This document shows, in pieces, positions 16,784-24,602 of a stretch of DNA of 64,000 bases. The DNA is from Sphingomonadaceae bacterium. Its GTDB lineage: Bacteria > Pseudomonadota > Alphaproteobacteria > Sphingomonadales > Sphingomonadaceae. Both the position numbers and the translations under genes were made by a program. The DNA lies in the NCBI GenBank assembly GCA_030147805.1, contig JASBUR010000037.1, positions 116,773 through 180,772 of the forward strand. The letters are read 5' to 3'. The first letter of the stretch is position 1. Every line of letters starts with the position of its first letter. The notes under the pieces were generated by a model. It was not told the origin of the DNA. It did not search any database and worked only from the letters and a program-made list of their open reading frames with translations.

Positions 16784-17379
16784 CAGCCGCGCTCGGTCAG
16801 CGTGAAGGACAGTCCGACGGTGCCGGCGATGTCGACCGTCCAGCCGAGTTCGTTGCCGCCGACGAAACCCTCGACCATCGGCGCCGCCACCTCGACGACG
16901 TCGTTGGCGGCCGGCGACACGCGCAGCATCGGCTCGATCGCCAGCGTGAGGAGGCCGCTGCCCGGCGCGGTCGCCGCGGCGCTGACCGAATGGAGGTAGC
17001 GGCGCCCGTCGCTGACCAGGCTGAAGAACTGGCCTTCGCGAAACGCATAGCCGGCGCTGACTCCCTTGACCGCCAGGCTGCTGCCCGCCTGTCCGCTGCC
17101 GTCGACGCGCACGTCGCCCGGCGTGCCGATCGCGAGATTGAGCTGCGGGAACGGCATCCGCGCGCCGTCGCGGCGGCCGCGACGCAGCCGCGAGATATAG
17201 GCCTGCACCAGCGCCGCATCCGCCGTCGGCGTCAGCAGTACCTCGACCGCGAAGCGCTCGCCGAGCCGGTTGAGCCGCTGCGTCTCGCCGCCGAGCAGCG
17301 GCACCAGCTCGCCGCCCCAGTCGAGCGCGCGCGGCGTCCAGCGCTGGGGAACGGGGTCGGCGGGCAGCAGGATCGCCAT
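16783..17379 (-). CDS. Phage distal tail protein (unassigned family)
   Basis: 198 residues from the ATG at 17379 (MAILLPADPVPQRWTPRALD). A start at 17487 would add an unlikely Arg-rich leader that crosses the promoter-like element. Beta-rich, no known motif. It is the first gene of the baseplate block, coupled by overlap to the next, and has its own copy of the cluster promoter element 55 bases upstream. Confidence 0.6.
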   Translation of the reverse strand: MAILLPADPVPQRWTPRALDWGGELVPLLGGETQRLNRLGERFAVEVLLTPTADAALVQAYISRLRRGRRDGARMPFPQLNLAIGTPGDVRVDGSGQAGSSLAVKGVSAGYAFREGQFFSLVSDGRRYLHSVSAAATAPGSGLLTLAIEPMLRVSPAANDVVEVAAPMVEGFVGGNELGWTVDIAGTVGLSFTLTERG

Positions 17380-17433
17380 CGGGTGGCAGGCTCCGTCACA
17401 GGGAAGGGCGGCGTCGTCCGACGCGTCGGAGCC

Positions 17434-17470
17434 GAAGCTAGCCGCGGCCGGCGCCCGCCGGTAGGTTCGC
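17434..17470 (-). promoter_or_regulatory. Phage-cluster promoter-like element, copy 2
   Basis: Minus strand GCGAACCTACCG (17470-17459), 17 bases, CTAGCTTC (17441-17434), 55 bases before the distal tail gene. Confidence 0.65.
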
Positions 17471-17535
17471 CCGCCCATTGACCGCACGGGGCGATGTGGA
17501 ACATAAGGGGATCAAAGCATAGCGCGGAGGATGCG

Positions 17536-17928
17536 ATGTTCGCGATGCTGATGCTGGCAGCCGCCTTCTGGTCGAGCGAGCCCTTTCCCGTCGCGCCGGG
17601 TGACGATCCCGATCTGGCGCGGCTGCACATGGCCTGGCGATCCGAGCTGACCACCGGCCTGCAGCGTGGCGAGATGGACGCGCGCATCCGTGCCGCCGCG
17701 GCGCAGGGGCGCCCCGACTGGCGGGCGGTCGCCGACGCCTATTTCGCCTGGCGCAAGGCCGACGCGGCAGCGGCCGACGCGCGCGCCGCCGAAGCCGCCT
17801 TCCGGCGCGAGCGCGCCGCCGCGGCCGAGGCGGCCCGGCCGGTCGTCTGCACCACCGAAACGATCAGCCGGCCGCGCCTGCTCGAGGGGGGAGTCGCCTC
17901 GACCTCGACCACCAGCTGCAGCCAATGA
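17536..17928 (+). CDS. Small exported protein on the opposite strand within the phage cluster
   Basis: 130 residues from ATG 17536 with GGAGG 7 bases upstream. An N-terminal signal peptide (FAMLMLAAAFWSS) is followed by an Ala/Arg-rich helical region and a Cys-containing C-terminus. It is the only plus-strand gene inside the virion block and ends one base before the stop of the tape-measure gene. No family recognised; probably a cargo (moron) gene. Confidence 0.6.
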   Translation: MFAMLMLAAAFWSSEPFPVAPGDDPDLARLHMAWRSELTTGLQRGEMDARIRAAAAQGRPDWRAVADAYFAWRKADAAAADARAAEAAFRRERAAAAEAARPVVCTTETISRPRLLEGGVASTSTTSCSQ

Positions 17929-19650
17929 TCAGCGCGGCAACGCGCGCGCCGCGCGTTTCGCCATCCGCGCCTGCGCCATCGCCGCGCCGCCGATCGCCGC
18001 CGCCTGTCCGACCCCGTCGGCATAGGCCTTGAACTGCGCCATCAGCTCGGGCGTGGTGATCGCGCCGGCGAAGCTGACGTTGAACGGCTGGACCACCGTC
18101 ACCCCGCCCGCCGGCCGCGCCGCCGCCATCTGACCGAGCGGTACGATGCGGCCCGATCCCGCCGGTCGGAATGCTTCGATGCCGGCCTCGTTGACGCGGT
18201 AGAGCTGTCCCGCCGATACGTGGCCACCCGAGGCGCGCCGCGGCGGCCGGCGCGCCCCGATCAGGCCGGCGAAGGCGTCGGTCGCGCTTCTGACGAAGCC
18301 CGCCGACCCGTCGCCGCCCGGATCGAGCAGCCGGGTGATCTGCGACTGGATCAGCGCCGCGCCGGCGCGCGCAAACGTATCGACGAGCACGTCGCCGAGC
18401 GATCGGCCGGCGACGATCGCGTCGGCAAGGCCCTTGGCCAGATCGTCCTTCAACGCCGCGCTGATCTTGCCGATCACCGCCAGCTGCTCGGGGTCGACCA
18501 CCTCGAAGGTGCCGACGTCGATCTCGGGCAGCGCGGCGGCCGCCTCCCAGAGCTGCGCGATCGCCTCGGCCCGGCTCGGCGTGATCAGGCCGACCGTGTT
18601 GATCGGCACGTCGTCGGTATAGGCCGCCAGGCGCTGCGCGGCGGGCGCCGGTTCGGCCGGTGCGGCGCCGGCGGCCGGCGGCGCCGACCAGCCGCCGGGG
18701 CGGGCGCTCGGCCGGGGCGTCGGTCGGGCGGTCTTGCGTGCGAAATCGGCCTCGATCAGCCTGATCTGCGCCTCGAGTTGCGCCAGCGTGGCGATCTGGC
18801 CCGCCTGATGCGCCGCCGCGACCTGCGCGAGCGAATCGTCGCGGACCTGACGCGCCTTCTCCGCCGGATCGAGCGCGGCGCGGGCGCGGTCGTGCGCGCG
18901 CTGGAAGTCGCCGGCCCGACGCGCCCGGTCGCCGTCGCCGATGCGGCGTTCTAGCGCGCCGATCGTCGCTTCGGCGCGCGCGATGTCATCGTCGTAGAAG
19001 CCGGCGAAGAAGGATCCCGACAGCGGCGCGGCAGCCCTGATGAACGCCGCCTTCGCCCTCAGCCGGCCGAGATCGGCCTGCGCTTCGTCGCGCGCGGCGC
19101 TCGCCTGCCGGCGCGACAGCTCGATCTCCTTCTGTCGCAGAAGGATAGCCTGTTCGGTGGTGCCGAGTCCGGCGCCGGTGACCGCGTTCAGCGCGTCGGT
19201 GGCGGCGCGCAACCGGTCGGCGGCGAGCGCGGCGCCGTCCTGCTCGCGGGCCGCGTCGTCGCTGCGGGTCGCGAGCATGCCGACGACCGACACCGCGGTG
19301 GTGAGCGCCGCGCCCCACGGACCGGCAAGAAAGCCCGCCACGCGGCCGATGCTGCCGCCCAGCCCGACCATCGACGCCGCGACCGCGCCTCCCTGCTCGC
19401 CGAGGATCTGGAAGGCGTTCTTGCCGGCGATGGCGTCGGCGCTCGCCTTGACGAGGGCGGTGCCGAGGTCGCGATAGGCGGCGTGCTGGCGCTTCGCCGC
19501 CGCCTCGCTCGTCGCGGCGGCGCGGGTCACGGCCAGCTCGACGCCGGTCATCGACCGGTGAACGGTGGCGCCATAGGCGGCGATCTGGCGCTGTGCCGCT
19601 TCGGTTTGCGCGACGATGCGGATGGCGATGACGTCTGCGGTTTCGCTCAT
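17929..19650 (-). CDS. Phage tail tape-measure protein
   Basis: 573 residues, mostly helical with Ala/Gln-rich coiled coils (MSETADVIAIRIVAQTEAAQ) and a hydrophobic central stretch (GPWGAALTTAVSVVGML), then a C-terminal region with ASGGHVSAGQLYRVNE typical of lambda-type tape measures. Length predicts a fairly short tail by the usual 1 residue to 0.15 nm relation, about 85 nm. Preceded by its own promoter-like element. Confidence 0.82.
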   Translation of the reverse strand: MSETADVIAIRIVAQTEAAQRQIAAYGATVHRSMTGVELAVTRAAATSEAAAKRQHAAYRDLGTALVKASADAIAGKNAFQILGEQGGAVAASMVGLGGSIGRVAGFLAGPWGAALTTAVSVVGMLATRSDDAAREQDGAALAADRLRAATDALNAVTGAGLGTTEQAILLRQKEIELSRRQASAARDEAQADLGRLRAKAAFIRAAAPLSGSFFAGFYDDDIARAEATIGALERRIGDGDRARRAGDFQRAHDRARAALDPAEKARQVRDDSLAQVAAAHQAGQIATLAQLEAQIRLIEADFARKTARPTPRPSARPGGWSAPPAAGAAPAEPAPAAQRLAAYTDDVPINTVGLITPSRAEAIAQLWEAAAALPEIDVGTFEVVDPEQLAVIGKISAALKDDLAKGLADAIVAGRSLGDVLVDTFARAGAALIQSQITRLLDPGGDGSAGFVRSATDAFAGLIGARRPPRRASGGHVSAGQLYRVNEAGIEAFRPAGSGRIVPLGQMAAARPAGGVTVVQPFNVSFAGAITTPELMAQFKAYADGVGQAAAIGGAAMAQARMAKRAARALPR

Positions 19651-19692
19651 TCGGGGCCTTCCTGGCGCGCCCCGACGGGCGTCGCGGCGACC

Positions 19693-19730
19693 GACCCTAA
19701 GCCGCGCCGCCCGCCACGCGGTAGGTTCGC
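19693..19730 (-). promoter_or_regulatory. Phage-cluster promoter-like element, copy 3
   Basis: Minus strand GCGAACCTACCG (19730-19719), 17 bases, CTTAGGGTC (19701-19693), 43 bases before the tape-measure ATG. Confidence 0.65.
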
Positions 19731-19731
19731 C

Positions 19732-20241
19732 TCAGCGCCCCGCCGGCGGCAGGCAGCAGCCGAAGCGCCGCGAGGGCGGCGGGGTCCCGAACGGATTTTC
19801 GGCCTGGGCGGCCGCTTCCTCGCGGGCCCACTGGCGCTCGCGCGCGTCGAAGGCGGCGCGCGGCGTTTCGTGGGGGCTGATCAGTTCGCTGGTCCGCTGC
19901 GCCTCGGTCAGCTTGAAATGGCAATATTCGGTGGCGGGAAGCGCGACGCCCAGCGCGTTCTTCGCTTCATAAGCGATCGAGACCGTCCGCAGGCGGACCT
20001 GCGGCTCGGGCGGCGGCTTCGCGTCGCGCATCCGCGCCTGGAACTCGCGCGCGCTCAGCAGCGGACTGTCGGTCACCAGCAGGCGGGTTCGCGCGTAGCT
20101 CGACGGCGCCGTCAGCCCGGCTTTGATGAAGGCCTCGCAGGCCGCGACCTGGTCGTGGCCGCCCTCGAGAAGGTCGCAGCCGCCGAGCAGCAGCAGCAGC
20201 AGCAAGGTCCCGGCGCCTGTGCGGCTCGCCATCCCCTTCAT
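19732..20241 (-). CDS. Small lipoprotein in phage cluster
   Basis: 169 residues starting MKGMASRTGAGTLLLLLLLG; the lipobox LLGGC places the modified Cys near residue 22. GGAGGGAGG lies just upstream of the start. The mature part is hydrophilic with DSPLLSAREFQARMRD and several Cys. Unrelated to virion proteins by appearance; probably a cargo gene between the tail chaperones and tape measure. Confidence 0.65.
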   Translation of the reverse strand: MKGMASRTGAGTLLLLLLLGGCDLLEGGHDQVAACEAFIKAGLTAPSSYARTRLLVTDSPLLSAREFQARMRDAKPPPEPQVRLRTVSIAYEAKNALGVALPATEYCHFKLTEAQRTSELISPHETPRAAFDARERQWAREEAAAQAENPFGTPPPSRRFGCCLPPAGR

Positions 20242-20334
20242 TGCGATCCCTCCCTCCGCAATGCGGTCGCGCGTGCGACGGTAGCGATGATAGCCGCACT
20301 GCGGCGGGCGCAAAAGAGCGCGGCGCGACCGCGA

Positions 20335-20520
20335 TCAGCCGGCGCCGCGCGCGATTCCGCGTTCAACCAGCCGGGCGTGCCGCGCCGCGACGAAGCCCCC
20401 GTCGGGCGCCGCCACCGCCTCGGCCGCGCGATCGGGGTCGTGGCGCGCGTTCCAGCCGTGCAGCAGCGCCGAATACTCCCAATAGCCGAGGTCGCGTGCC
20501 TCGGCGGGGCCGAGGCCCAT
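20335..20520 (-). CDS. Phage tail assembly chaperone, second (T-type) protein
   Basis: 61 residues, ATG at 20520 placed 2 bases after the upstream stop. MGLGPAEARDLGYWEYSALL and HGWNARHDPD resemble the small tail assembly chaperone that follows the GTA gp10-like gene. The same frame is open well upstream (to 20946) and can be reached by a -1 slip at an A7 run in the upstream gene, so the main product may be a fusion, as for lambda G/GT. Confidence 0.7.
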   Translation of the reverse strand: MGLGPAEARDLGYWEYSALLHGWNARHDPDRAAEAVAAPDGGFVAARHARLVERGIARGAG

Positions 20521-20522
20521 CG

Positions 20523-21059
20523 TCAGGCAGTCGGCGAGCGCGCCGGCATAGTCGAACCAGCCGTCGCTGCGGGAGTCGCCGCCGGCGGCGGCGCTTCGGG
20601 CTCCGCTTCGCGCACCGGCGGCGCAGCTTTTTTTGGCGCATAGCCCTCGATCAGCGCCGCGACGATCGCCACCGCGAGGTTCCATGCTTCGCGCAGCGGC
20701 ACCTGCAGCGTGCCGTCCTTGCCGCAGAGATAATTCTCGACCAGCCGTGCCGCGACGATCGACGTCACGTCGACCGCGACGCCGTCGACCTCGCCGCGCC
20801 GCCCGCCGATCAGCCCCTGGCGGACCGGCTCGATGACGTCGGCGAGGTGGAACTCGGCCTCGGTGGTGAGGCCGAGCGAGATGCTGTCGACGACGTAGCG
20901 CCCGCGCAGCAGCCGGGCATAGAGCCCGCCGATGCCGACGCCGCACTTGGCCTGCAGCTCGGCGATCTGCGCGAGCCCCAGCCGGAAGCGGTAGATGCCG
21001 TCGGCGAAGGGCAGGTCGAGGCTGGTCGAGGGCGGATTCGGCGGTGAGGCGGACGTCAC
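20523..21059 (-). CDS. GTA gp10-like tail assembly chaperone (G-type)
   Basis: 178 residues from GTG 21059, overlapping the tail tube stop by GTGA. The conserved GIYRFRLGLAQIAELQAKCG with CGVGIGGLYARL matches the gene transfer agent family protein (GTA gp10 type). A Pro/Ala-rich tail follows residue about 145, just after the CCA AAA AAA slip site. The protein likely coats the tape measure before tube assembly. Confidence 0.8.
   Translation of the reverse strand: MTSASPPNPPSTSLDLPFADGIYRFRLGLAQIAELQAKCGVGIGGLYARLLRGRYVVDSISLGLTTEAEFHLADVIEPVRQGLIGGRRGEVDGVAVDVTSIVAARLVENYLCGKDGTLQVPLREAWNLAVAIVAALIEGYAPKKAAPPVREAEPEAPPPAATPAATAGSTMPARSPTA
20628..20634 (-). other. Probable -1 ribosomal frameshift site (A AAA AAA)
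   Basis: In the zero frame the minus strand reads GCG CCA AAA AAA GCT, i.e. the slippery heptamer A-AAA-AAA. A -1 slip enters a frame with no stop until 20335, running straight through the downstream chaperone. The predicted fusion is about 240 residues against 178 without slipping. Confidence 0.6.
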
Positions 21060-21502
21060 GCGGCGGCTTCCCAGCTCCAGGCGCCGTCGGACACGATCTG
21101 CAGCGACACCGACCCGAACTCGCCGTCGCTGCCGCCGAGCTGCAGGTTGGTCAGCATCGCCGGTCCTTCGTAGAAGCCGTCCTCGACCGCGTCGCCCGCC
21201 GGCTCGCTCACCACGAAGCGGTAGCTCCGCGTGACGCCGACCGCGCCGCGGATCGTCGCGGCCTGCGCGCGATTGTAGAGGCCCTCGCCCGCCAGGTCCC
21301 ACTGCTCGCCGGTGACGGTCAGCCGCCGGTGCGGCACGTCCTCGGGGTCGGCGCAGTCGCGCACGAACTGGTCGGCGGTATTGACCTGGTGCGTGAAGCT
21401 GCGCGTCGTCAGCCCGCACACCGCGGTGAAGACTTCGGGGATCGCACCGTTGCCGATCAGGATGTCGACATAGGTACCTTTGACGATTGCCGGTCGCGCC
21501 AT
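21056..21502 (-). CDS. Phage major tail tube protein
   Basis: 148 residues from ATG 21502 (MARPAIVKGTYVDILIGNGA). The pattern GLTTRSFTHQVNTADQFVRD and the all-beta remainder fit GTA/TP901-1-type tail tube proteins. Start chosen after the promoter-like element; a longer frame to 21547 lacks a ribosome site. Followed by the chaperone gene with a 4-base overlap. Confidence 0.8.
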   Translation of the reverse strand: MARPAIVKGTYVDILIGNGAIPEVFTAVCGLTTRSFTHQVNTADQFVRDCADPEDVPHRRLTVTGEQWDLAGEGLYNRAQAATIRGAVGVTRSYRFVVSEPAGDAVEDGFYEGPAMLTNLQLGGSDGEFGSVSLQIVSDGAWSWEAAA

Positions 21503-21552
21503 GCATGCTCTCCATCGAAAGGGCCGCACCGTCTCGCGACGGGGCATGGCGG

Positions 21553-21590
21553 GGAGCTTAGGGGCGGGGTGCGCTGGGCGGTAGGTTGCT
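21553..21590 (-). promoter_or_regulatory. Phage-cluster promoter-like element, copy 4
   Basis: Minus strand AGCAACCTACCG (21590-21579), 17 bases, CTAAGCTCC (21561-21553), 51 bases before the tail tube start. Confidence 0.65.
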
Positions 21591-21660
21591 CGCGCTTCGC
21601 GCGCCCCCTCTCCCTCCCACCGCAGGCTGGGAGGGTGAGGGGGCGAGCGCGAAGCGCGAG
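21589..21660. repeat. Long imperfect palindrome
   Basis: Arms CTCGCGCTTCGCGC...CCCTCTCCCTCCCA and their complement flank a 7-base centre. Related CCCTCTCC-type dyads occur at 24820-24848, 25821-25853 and near 63880-63920. It lies between cytochrome c and the tail tube promoter and could act as a terminator or be a REP-like repeat. Confidence 0.5.
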
Positions 21661-21668
21661 GGCCGGCG

Positions 21669-22043
21669 TCAGTCCTTGGCGGGGGTCGCCGCCGGCACCT
21701 GAATCCGCTGCAGATATTCGAGCAGGTCGTGGATCTGCTGCGGCTCGAGCTTGATCTGCGGCATGTCCTTGTGGCCGACGATGATGCCTTCGGCGAGCGC
21801 CTCGCCGAGCGATTCGACCGGGTAGCGCTGCGCGAGCGTCGCGAAGGGCGGCGCCTGCGGGTGCGGACTGGCGCCGGTGGCGGTCACCTGGTGGCAGAGC
21901 GAGCAGTTGCGATCGGCGATGTCGAGCCCGCGCACGGGGTCGCCGACGACCGCTGCCGGGGTGGCCACGACCGCTGGCGCAGGGGGCGGGGCGGGCTGGC
22001 AGGCGGCGAGCGCGGCGAGCAGCGGCAGGGCGAGGCGTTTCAT
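21669..22043 (-). CDS. c-type cytochrome lipoprotein
   Basis: 124 residues. A lipobox near LAALAAC gives an anchored Cys at about residue 15. A single haem site CSLCH lies near residue 47, with an axial Met candidate in HKDMPQIKL and a conserved C-terminal helix (IHDLLEYLQRI). A periplasmic electron carrier, unexpected inside a phage block. Probably cargo. Confidence 0.8.
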   Translation of the reverse strand: MKRLALPLLAALAACQPAPPPAPAVVATPAAVVGDPVRGLDIADRNCSLCHQVTATGASPHPQAPPFATLAQRYPVESLGEALAEGIIVGHKDMPQIKLEPQQIHDLLEYLQRIQVPAATPAKD

Positions 22044-22084
22044 GCCTGCATCCTAACATGACCGATGCCGGGCGCGGCATATTG

Positions 22085-22118
22085 AAAAAGGGGCGCCCCG
22101 GCGGGACGCCCCCTTTTC
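22085..22118. terminator. Bidirectional terminator between csbD-like and cytochrome c genes
   Basis: GGGGCG and CGCCCC arms around a G+C-rich loop, with A5 on one side and TTTT on the other. It would stop minus-strand transcription from the csbD-like gene. Confidence 0.6.
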
Positions 22119-22138
22119 GGCTCGTACGACCGACGGCT

Positions 22139-22348
22139 CTACAGTCGGTCCTTGCCGTCGAGCGCCTCGCGGGCGCTGTCCTTGATGCCGCCGACGGCAT
22201 TCTGGGCCTTGCCTTCGATCTGGTCGGCCTTGCCCTCGCTCTCCAGCTTGGCGTCGCCGGTCAGCTTGCCGGCGCCTTCCTTGAACTTGCCGCCGAGGTT
22301 CTTCGCCGATCCTTCGATCCGGTCGTCGTCGATGCGATCGTTCGCCAT
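22139..22348 (-). CDS. CsbD-family stress protein
   Basis: 69 residues with the repeated CsbD pattern: RIEGSAKNLGGKFKEGAGKL then ESEGKADQIEGKAQNAVG. AGGAGAGA precedes the ATG. Family members are small, hydrophilic, stress-induced proteins of unknown mechanism. The exact EcfG-type promoter 36 bases upstream agrees with this. Confidence 0.9.
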   Translation of the reverse strand: MANDRIDDDRIEGSAKNLGGKFKEGAGKLTGDAKLESEGKADQIEGKAQNAVGGIKDSAREALDGKDRL

Positions 22349-22383
22349 CGTCTCTCTCCTGTCTGGTTGCGGGTCGTAAGGTC

Positions 22384-22408
22384 AACGGGCCGCGGCGGCG
22401 GACGTTCC
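22384..22408 (-). promoter_or_regulatory. EcfG-type promoter of the csbD-like gene
   Basis: Minus strand GGAAC (22408-22404), 16-base spacer, CGTT (22387-22384). The gene starts 36 bases further on with a good ribosome site. Confidence 0.75.
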
Positions 22409-22433
22409 GGCGACGAAAGCGGGGACACGACGA

Positions 22434-22466
22434 AAAGGGGCGGCCCCGCGAGGAGCCGCCCCTTCG
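22434..22466 (-). terminator. Terminator of the outer-membrane protein gene
   Basis: Stem AAGGGGCGGC/GCCGCCCCTT followed on the minus strand by TTCG, 25 bases after the stop at 22492. Confidence 0.6.
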
Positions 22467-22491
22467 TTACGCAACGCAAAACAATCCGGGT

Positions 22492-22971
22492 CTAGAATCG
22501 CAGGCCGATGCCCGCGACCATCTGGTGGCCGTCGACGCCCGCCTCGTAATCCGAATAGCGATATTCGGTCTTGGCGAAGGCGTTGGTGCCGAAGGCGAAC
22601 TCGACGCCGGCGCCCGCACGGACGCCGTCGAGCTCGATTCCCGTGCCCTCGAGGCTCTGGTTGGTATAGCCGACGAGGCCATAGACCAGCGCGCTCTCGC
22701 CGGCCTTGAAGCCGAGGCGGCCGACCGCCGACAGGTCACGCCCGAAGCCGTTCTCCGAGCTGTCCTGATATTCGAGCGTCACGCCCGCGACGCTGGTACC
22801 GAGGTCCCAGTCGTAGCCGGCGTTGACGCCGTAGGTGAACGCCTCGGTGCCGCCGATATCATCGTCGGCAAAGCCGACGGTGGCGCCGACGCGCGGGCCC
22901 GAGAAGTCGGCCGCGGCCGCCGGGGCGGCAAGGGCGAGGGCGGCAAACGACGCAATGACAAGATGCTTCAT
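22492..22971 (-). CDS. Small outer-membrane beta-barrel protein
   Basis: 159 residues with signal peptide (MKHLVIASFAALALAAPAAA). The mature chain alternates as amphipathic strands (YGVNAGYDWDLG, VYGLVGYTNQ) and ends in LRF, the C-terminal Phe recognised by BAM. It resembles OmpA/Omp25-type 8-stranded porin-like proteins. It is an ordinary envelope protein lodged between DUF3168 and tail tube genes. Confidence 0.8.
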   Translation of the reverse strand: MKHLVIASFAALALAAPAAAADFSGPRVGATVGFADDDIGGTEAFTYGVNAGYDWDLGTSVAGVTLEYQDSSENGFGRDLSAVGRLGFKAGESALVYGLVGYTNQSLEGTGIELDGVRAGAGVEFAFGTNAFAKTEYRYSDYEAGVDGHQMVAGIGLRF

Positions 22972-23107
22972 GATCTCTCCGCAACTGACAGGCAGGCGCT
23001 GATCGCGCCCGGCTGATCGGCATGTGGGGAGAGCGGCGCCGGCGGGGGAGGGCGGCGACTGCATGGCTGCCATGCAAGGCCGGCGCGGAACAATCGGCGA
23101 GCGCGCG

Positions 23108-23524
23108 TTAGACGACGACCGCCTCCATGGCGACGACGACATGGAAGGCGCCGGCCTCGTCGTCGTCACGCGCGAGGCGGCTGCCGGTCCAGGCGAGGTG
23201 CGCCACCGCCGCGGGGTCGTCGTCGAGCGGCAGCACGCGACCATCGAGCGCCGCGGCGATCGCGGCGCCGAGCGCGGCCACCGCGTCCTCCTGCGGCCCG
23301 CGCGCAAAGCCGTGCAACGACAGCGCGACGCGCATGCCGTCGAGACCCGAGGCGCGGAACGGCGCCGGCGCAGCAACGCCGGTGCGCACGAACGGCCAGA
23401 CGGGGTCGGCGGGCGCCGCCGCGGCGTACAACCGCTCGGGAGGAACGATCGCGGTGACCGCCGGCGAGTCCTCGAGCGCCGCGAGAACGGCGCGGCGCAC
23501 GGCGAGCGACCGGTCGCGCGCCAT
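23108..23524 (-). CDS. DUF3168-type phage tail terminator
   Basis: 138 residues (MARDRSLAVRRAVLAALEDS, then IVPPERLYAAAAPADPVWPF). The size and the late YAAAAP..PVWPFV pattern match DUF3168 tail completion proteins, which cap the tail tube. It abuts the next head-tail protein by 2 bases. Confidence 0.7.
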   Translation of the reverse strand: MARDRSLAVRRAVLAALEDSPAVTAIVPPERLYAAAAPADPVWPFVRTGVAAPAPFRASGLDGMRVALSLHGFARGPQEDAVAALGAAIAAALDGRVLPLDDDPAAVAHLAWTGSRLARDDDEAGAFHVVVAMEAVVV

Positions 23525-23526
23525 CG

Positions 23527-23874
23527 TCAGCCGCCGCGCCCGGTGGCGCGCACCGCGCGGGCGACCGCCGCGACGATCGCGCCGCGCAGCCGGGCGGCCG
23601 CCGGCCGCAGGTGCGGGCGGCCCGGCGAGCGCGCGCTGCCATATTCGATCGCCGCGGCGTGCGGCGCGGTCGATCGCACCTCGGCTTCCTGCGGACCGGT
23701 GGCGAGGGCGACGATGCCGTCGGCGAGGCGGCCGTCCCCCGCGGCGTCGCGCGCCGCCTCGGCGAGCGCCTGCGCCCCGCGCTGGACCGCCGCCCCGTTG
23801 GCGGCACGCAGCGCCGGGCCGGCGAGGCGCTGCAGGCGCGCGCGATGCGCGGCGAGACCCCGCGGCTCAAGCAC
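23527..23874 (-). CDS. HK97 gp10-like head-tail protein
   Basis: 115 residues from GTG 23874, overlapping the previous gene's stop. GIVALATGPQEAEVRSTAPHAAAIEYGS is a recognisable stretch in gp10-type proteins, with the basic C-terminus (RPAAARLRGAIVAAVARAVR) typical of the family. The upstream extension in the same frame is Arg/Pro junk. Confidence 0.6.
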   Translation of the reverse strand: MLEPRGLAAHRARLQRLAGPALRAANGAAVQRGAQALAEAARDAAGDGRLADGIVALATGPQEAEVRSTAPHAAAIEYGSARSPGRPHLRPAAARLRGAIVAAVARAVRATGRGG

Positions 23875-24214
23875 GCCGGGCCCGCAGGTCGAACAGCGCG
23901 CCGGCCGGGTCGCGGCCGACCGCAGTGATCGCATAGATCTCGCCGTCGAGGCCGATGCGGTCGTCGGTGGTGATCGGATCGCCGAGGCCCGCCGCGAGCA
24001 CCAGGATGCGCAGCTCGGGCGCGGCGACGCCGGCGGGACGCATCGCCTCGCTCGCCGCCTCGAGCTGCGCACGACACGGTCGCTCGGCGACGCTCTCGGC
24101 CGTCGAGCCGCCGCGCGTGCGCAGCTGCGTGACGCGGTAGAGCGTCGCGGGACGATAGATGCCGCCGAGCGCGGCGCCGAACAGCCGCGCCAGGCCGCCG
24201 TCAAGCAACGCCAT
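23867..24214 (-). CDS. Head-closure/connector-like protein
   Basis: 115 residues from ATG 24214 (MALLDGGLARLFGAALGGIY). It has the short-barrel look of phage head completion proteins (DDRIGLDGEIYAITAVGRDP near the end). Position between DUF4054 and gp10-like genes supports this. It overlaps DUF4054's end by 14 bases. Confidence 0.55.
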   Translation of the reverse strand: MALLDGGLARLFGAALGGIYRPATLYRVTQLRTRGGSTAESVAERPCRAQLEAASEAMRPAGVAAPELRILVLAAGLGDPITTDDRIGLDGEIYAITAVGRDPAGALFDLRARRA

Positions 24215-24602
24215 GCGCGCCTCCGGCCAGCCGCGGGCCGCCGCGGTTGCGGCGCAGCAGCGGCAGGAACTGCCGGCCATATTGGGTCGCGCCATAGCCC
24301 GGGCCGCCGGCGTCCTCGCCGACGGCAAAGCGCTCGAGCGCCAGCGCGCCCGAGCGCAGCGCCCGGAAGCCGCTGGCGCCGCCCGCCGCCGCCTCGGCCT
24401 CGGCGCCGCTGCCCAGGCCGTTGAGCACCATCTCGTGCGCGGCGTGCAGCATCGTCGCGAAGCCGAAGTCCTCCGCCGACCAGCTCTCGTCGACGACGCG
24501 CGCGGCGCGGTCGAGCCAGAACTGGATGCGCGCCGCCTCGACCGCGGCGAACGCCGGGAAGGTGGCGACCAGCTCGCCGGGGGTGGGGGCGATCCAGCTC
24601 AT
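24201..24602 (-). CDS. DUF4054 head-tail connector protein
   Basis: 133 residues. TPGELVATFPAFAAVEAARI followed by WLDRAARVVDESW and a conserved AAHEM helix fits DUF4054, adaptor proteins found after the capsid gene. Its start overlaps the preceding small gene by ATGA. Confidence 0.75.
   Translation of the reverse strand: MSWIAPTPGELVATFPAFAAVEAARIQFWLDRAARVVDESWSAEDFGFATMLHAAHEMVLNGLGSGAEAEAAAGGASGFRALRSGALALERFAVGEDAGGPGYGATQYGRQFLPLLRRNRGGPRLAGGAHGVA

Noticed and set aside
23070..23107. GGAAC followed by CGTT near 23 kb on the plus strand
   Set aside because: The spacer is only 14 bases, too short for an EcfG promoter, and no plus-strand gene follows.
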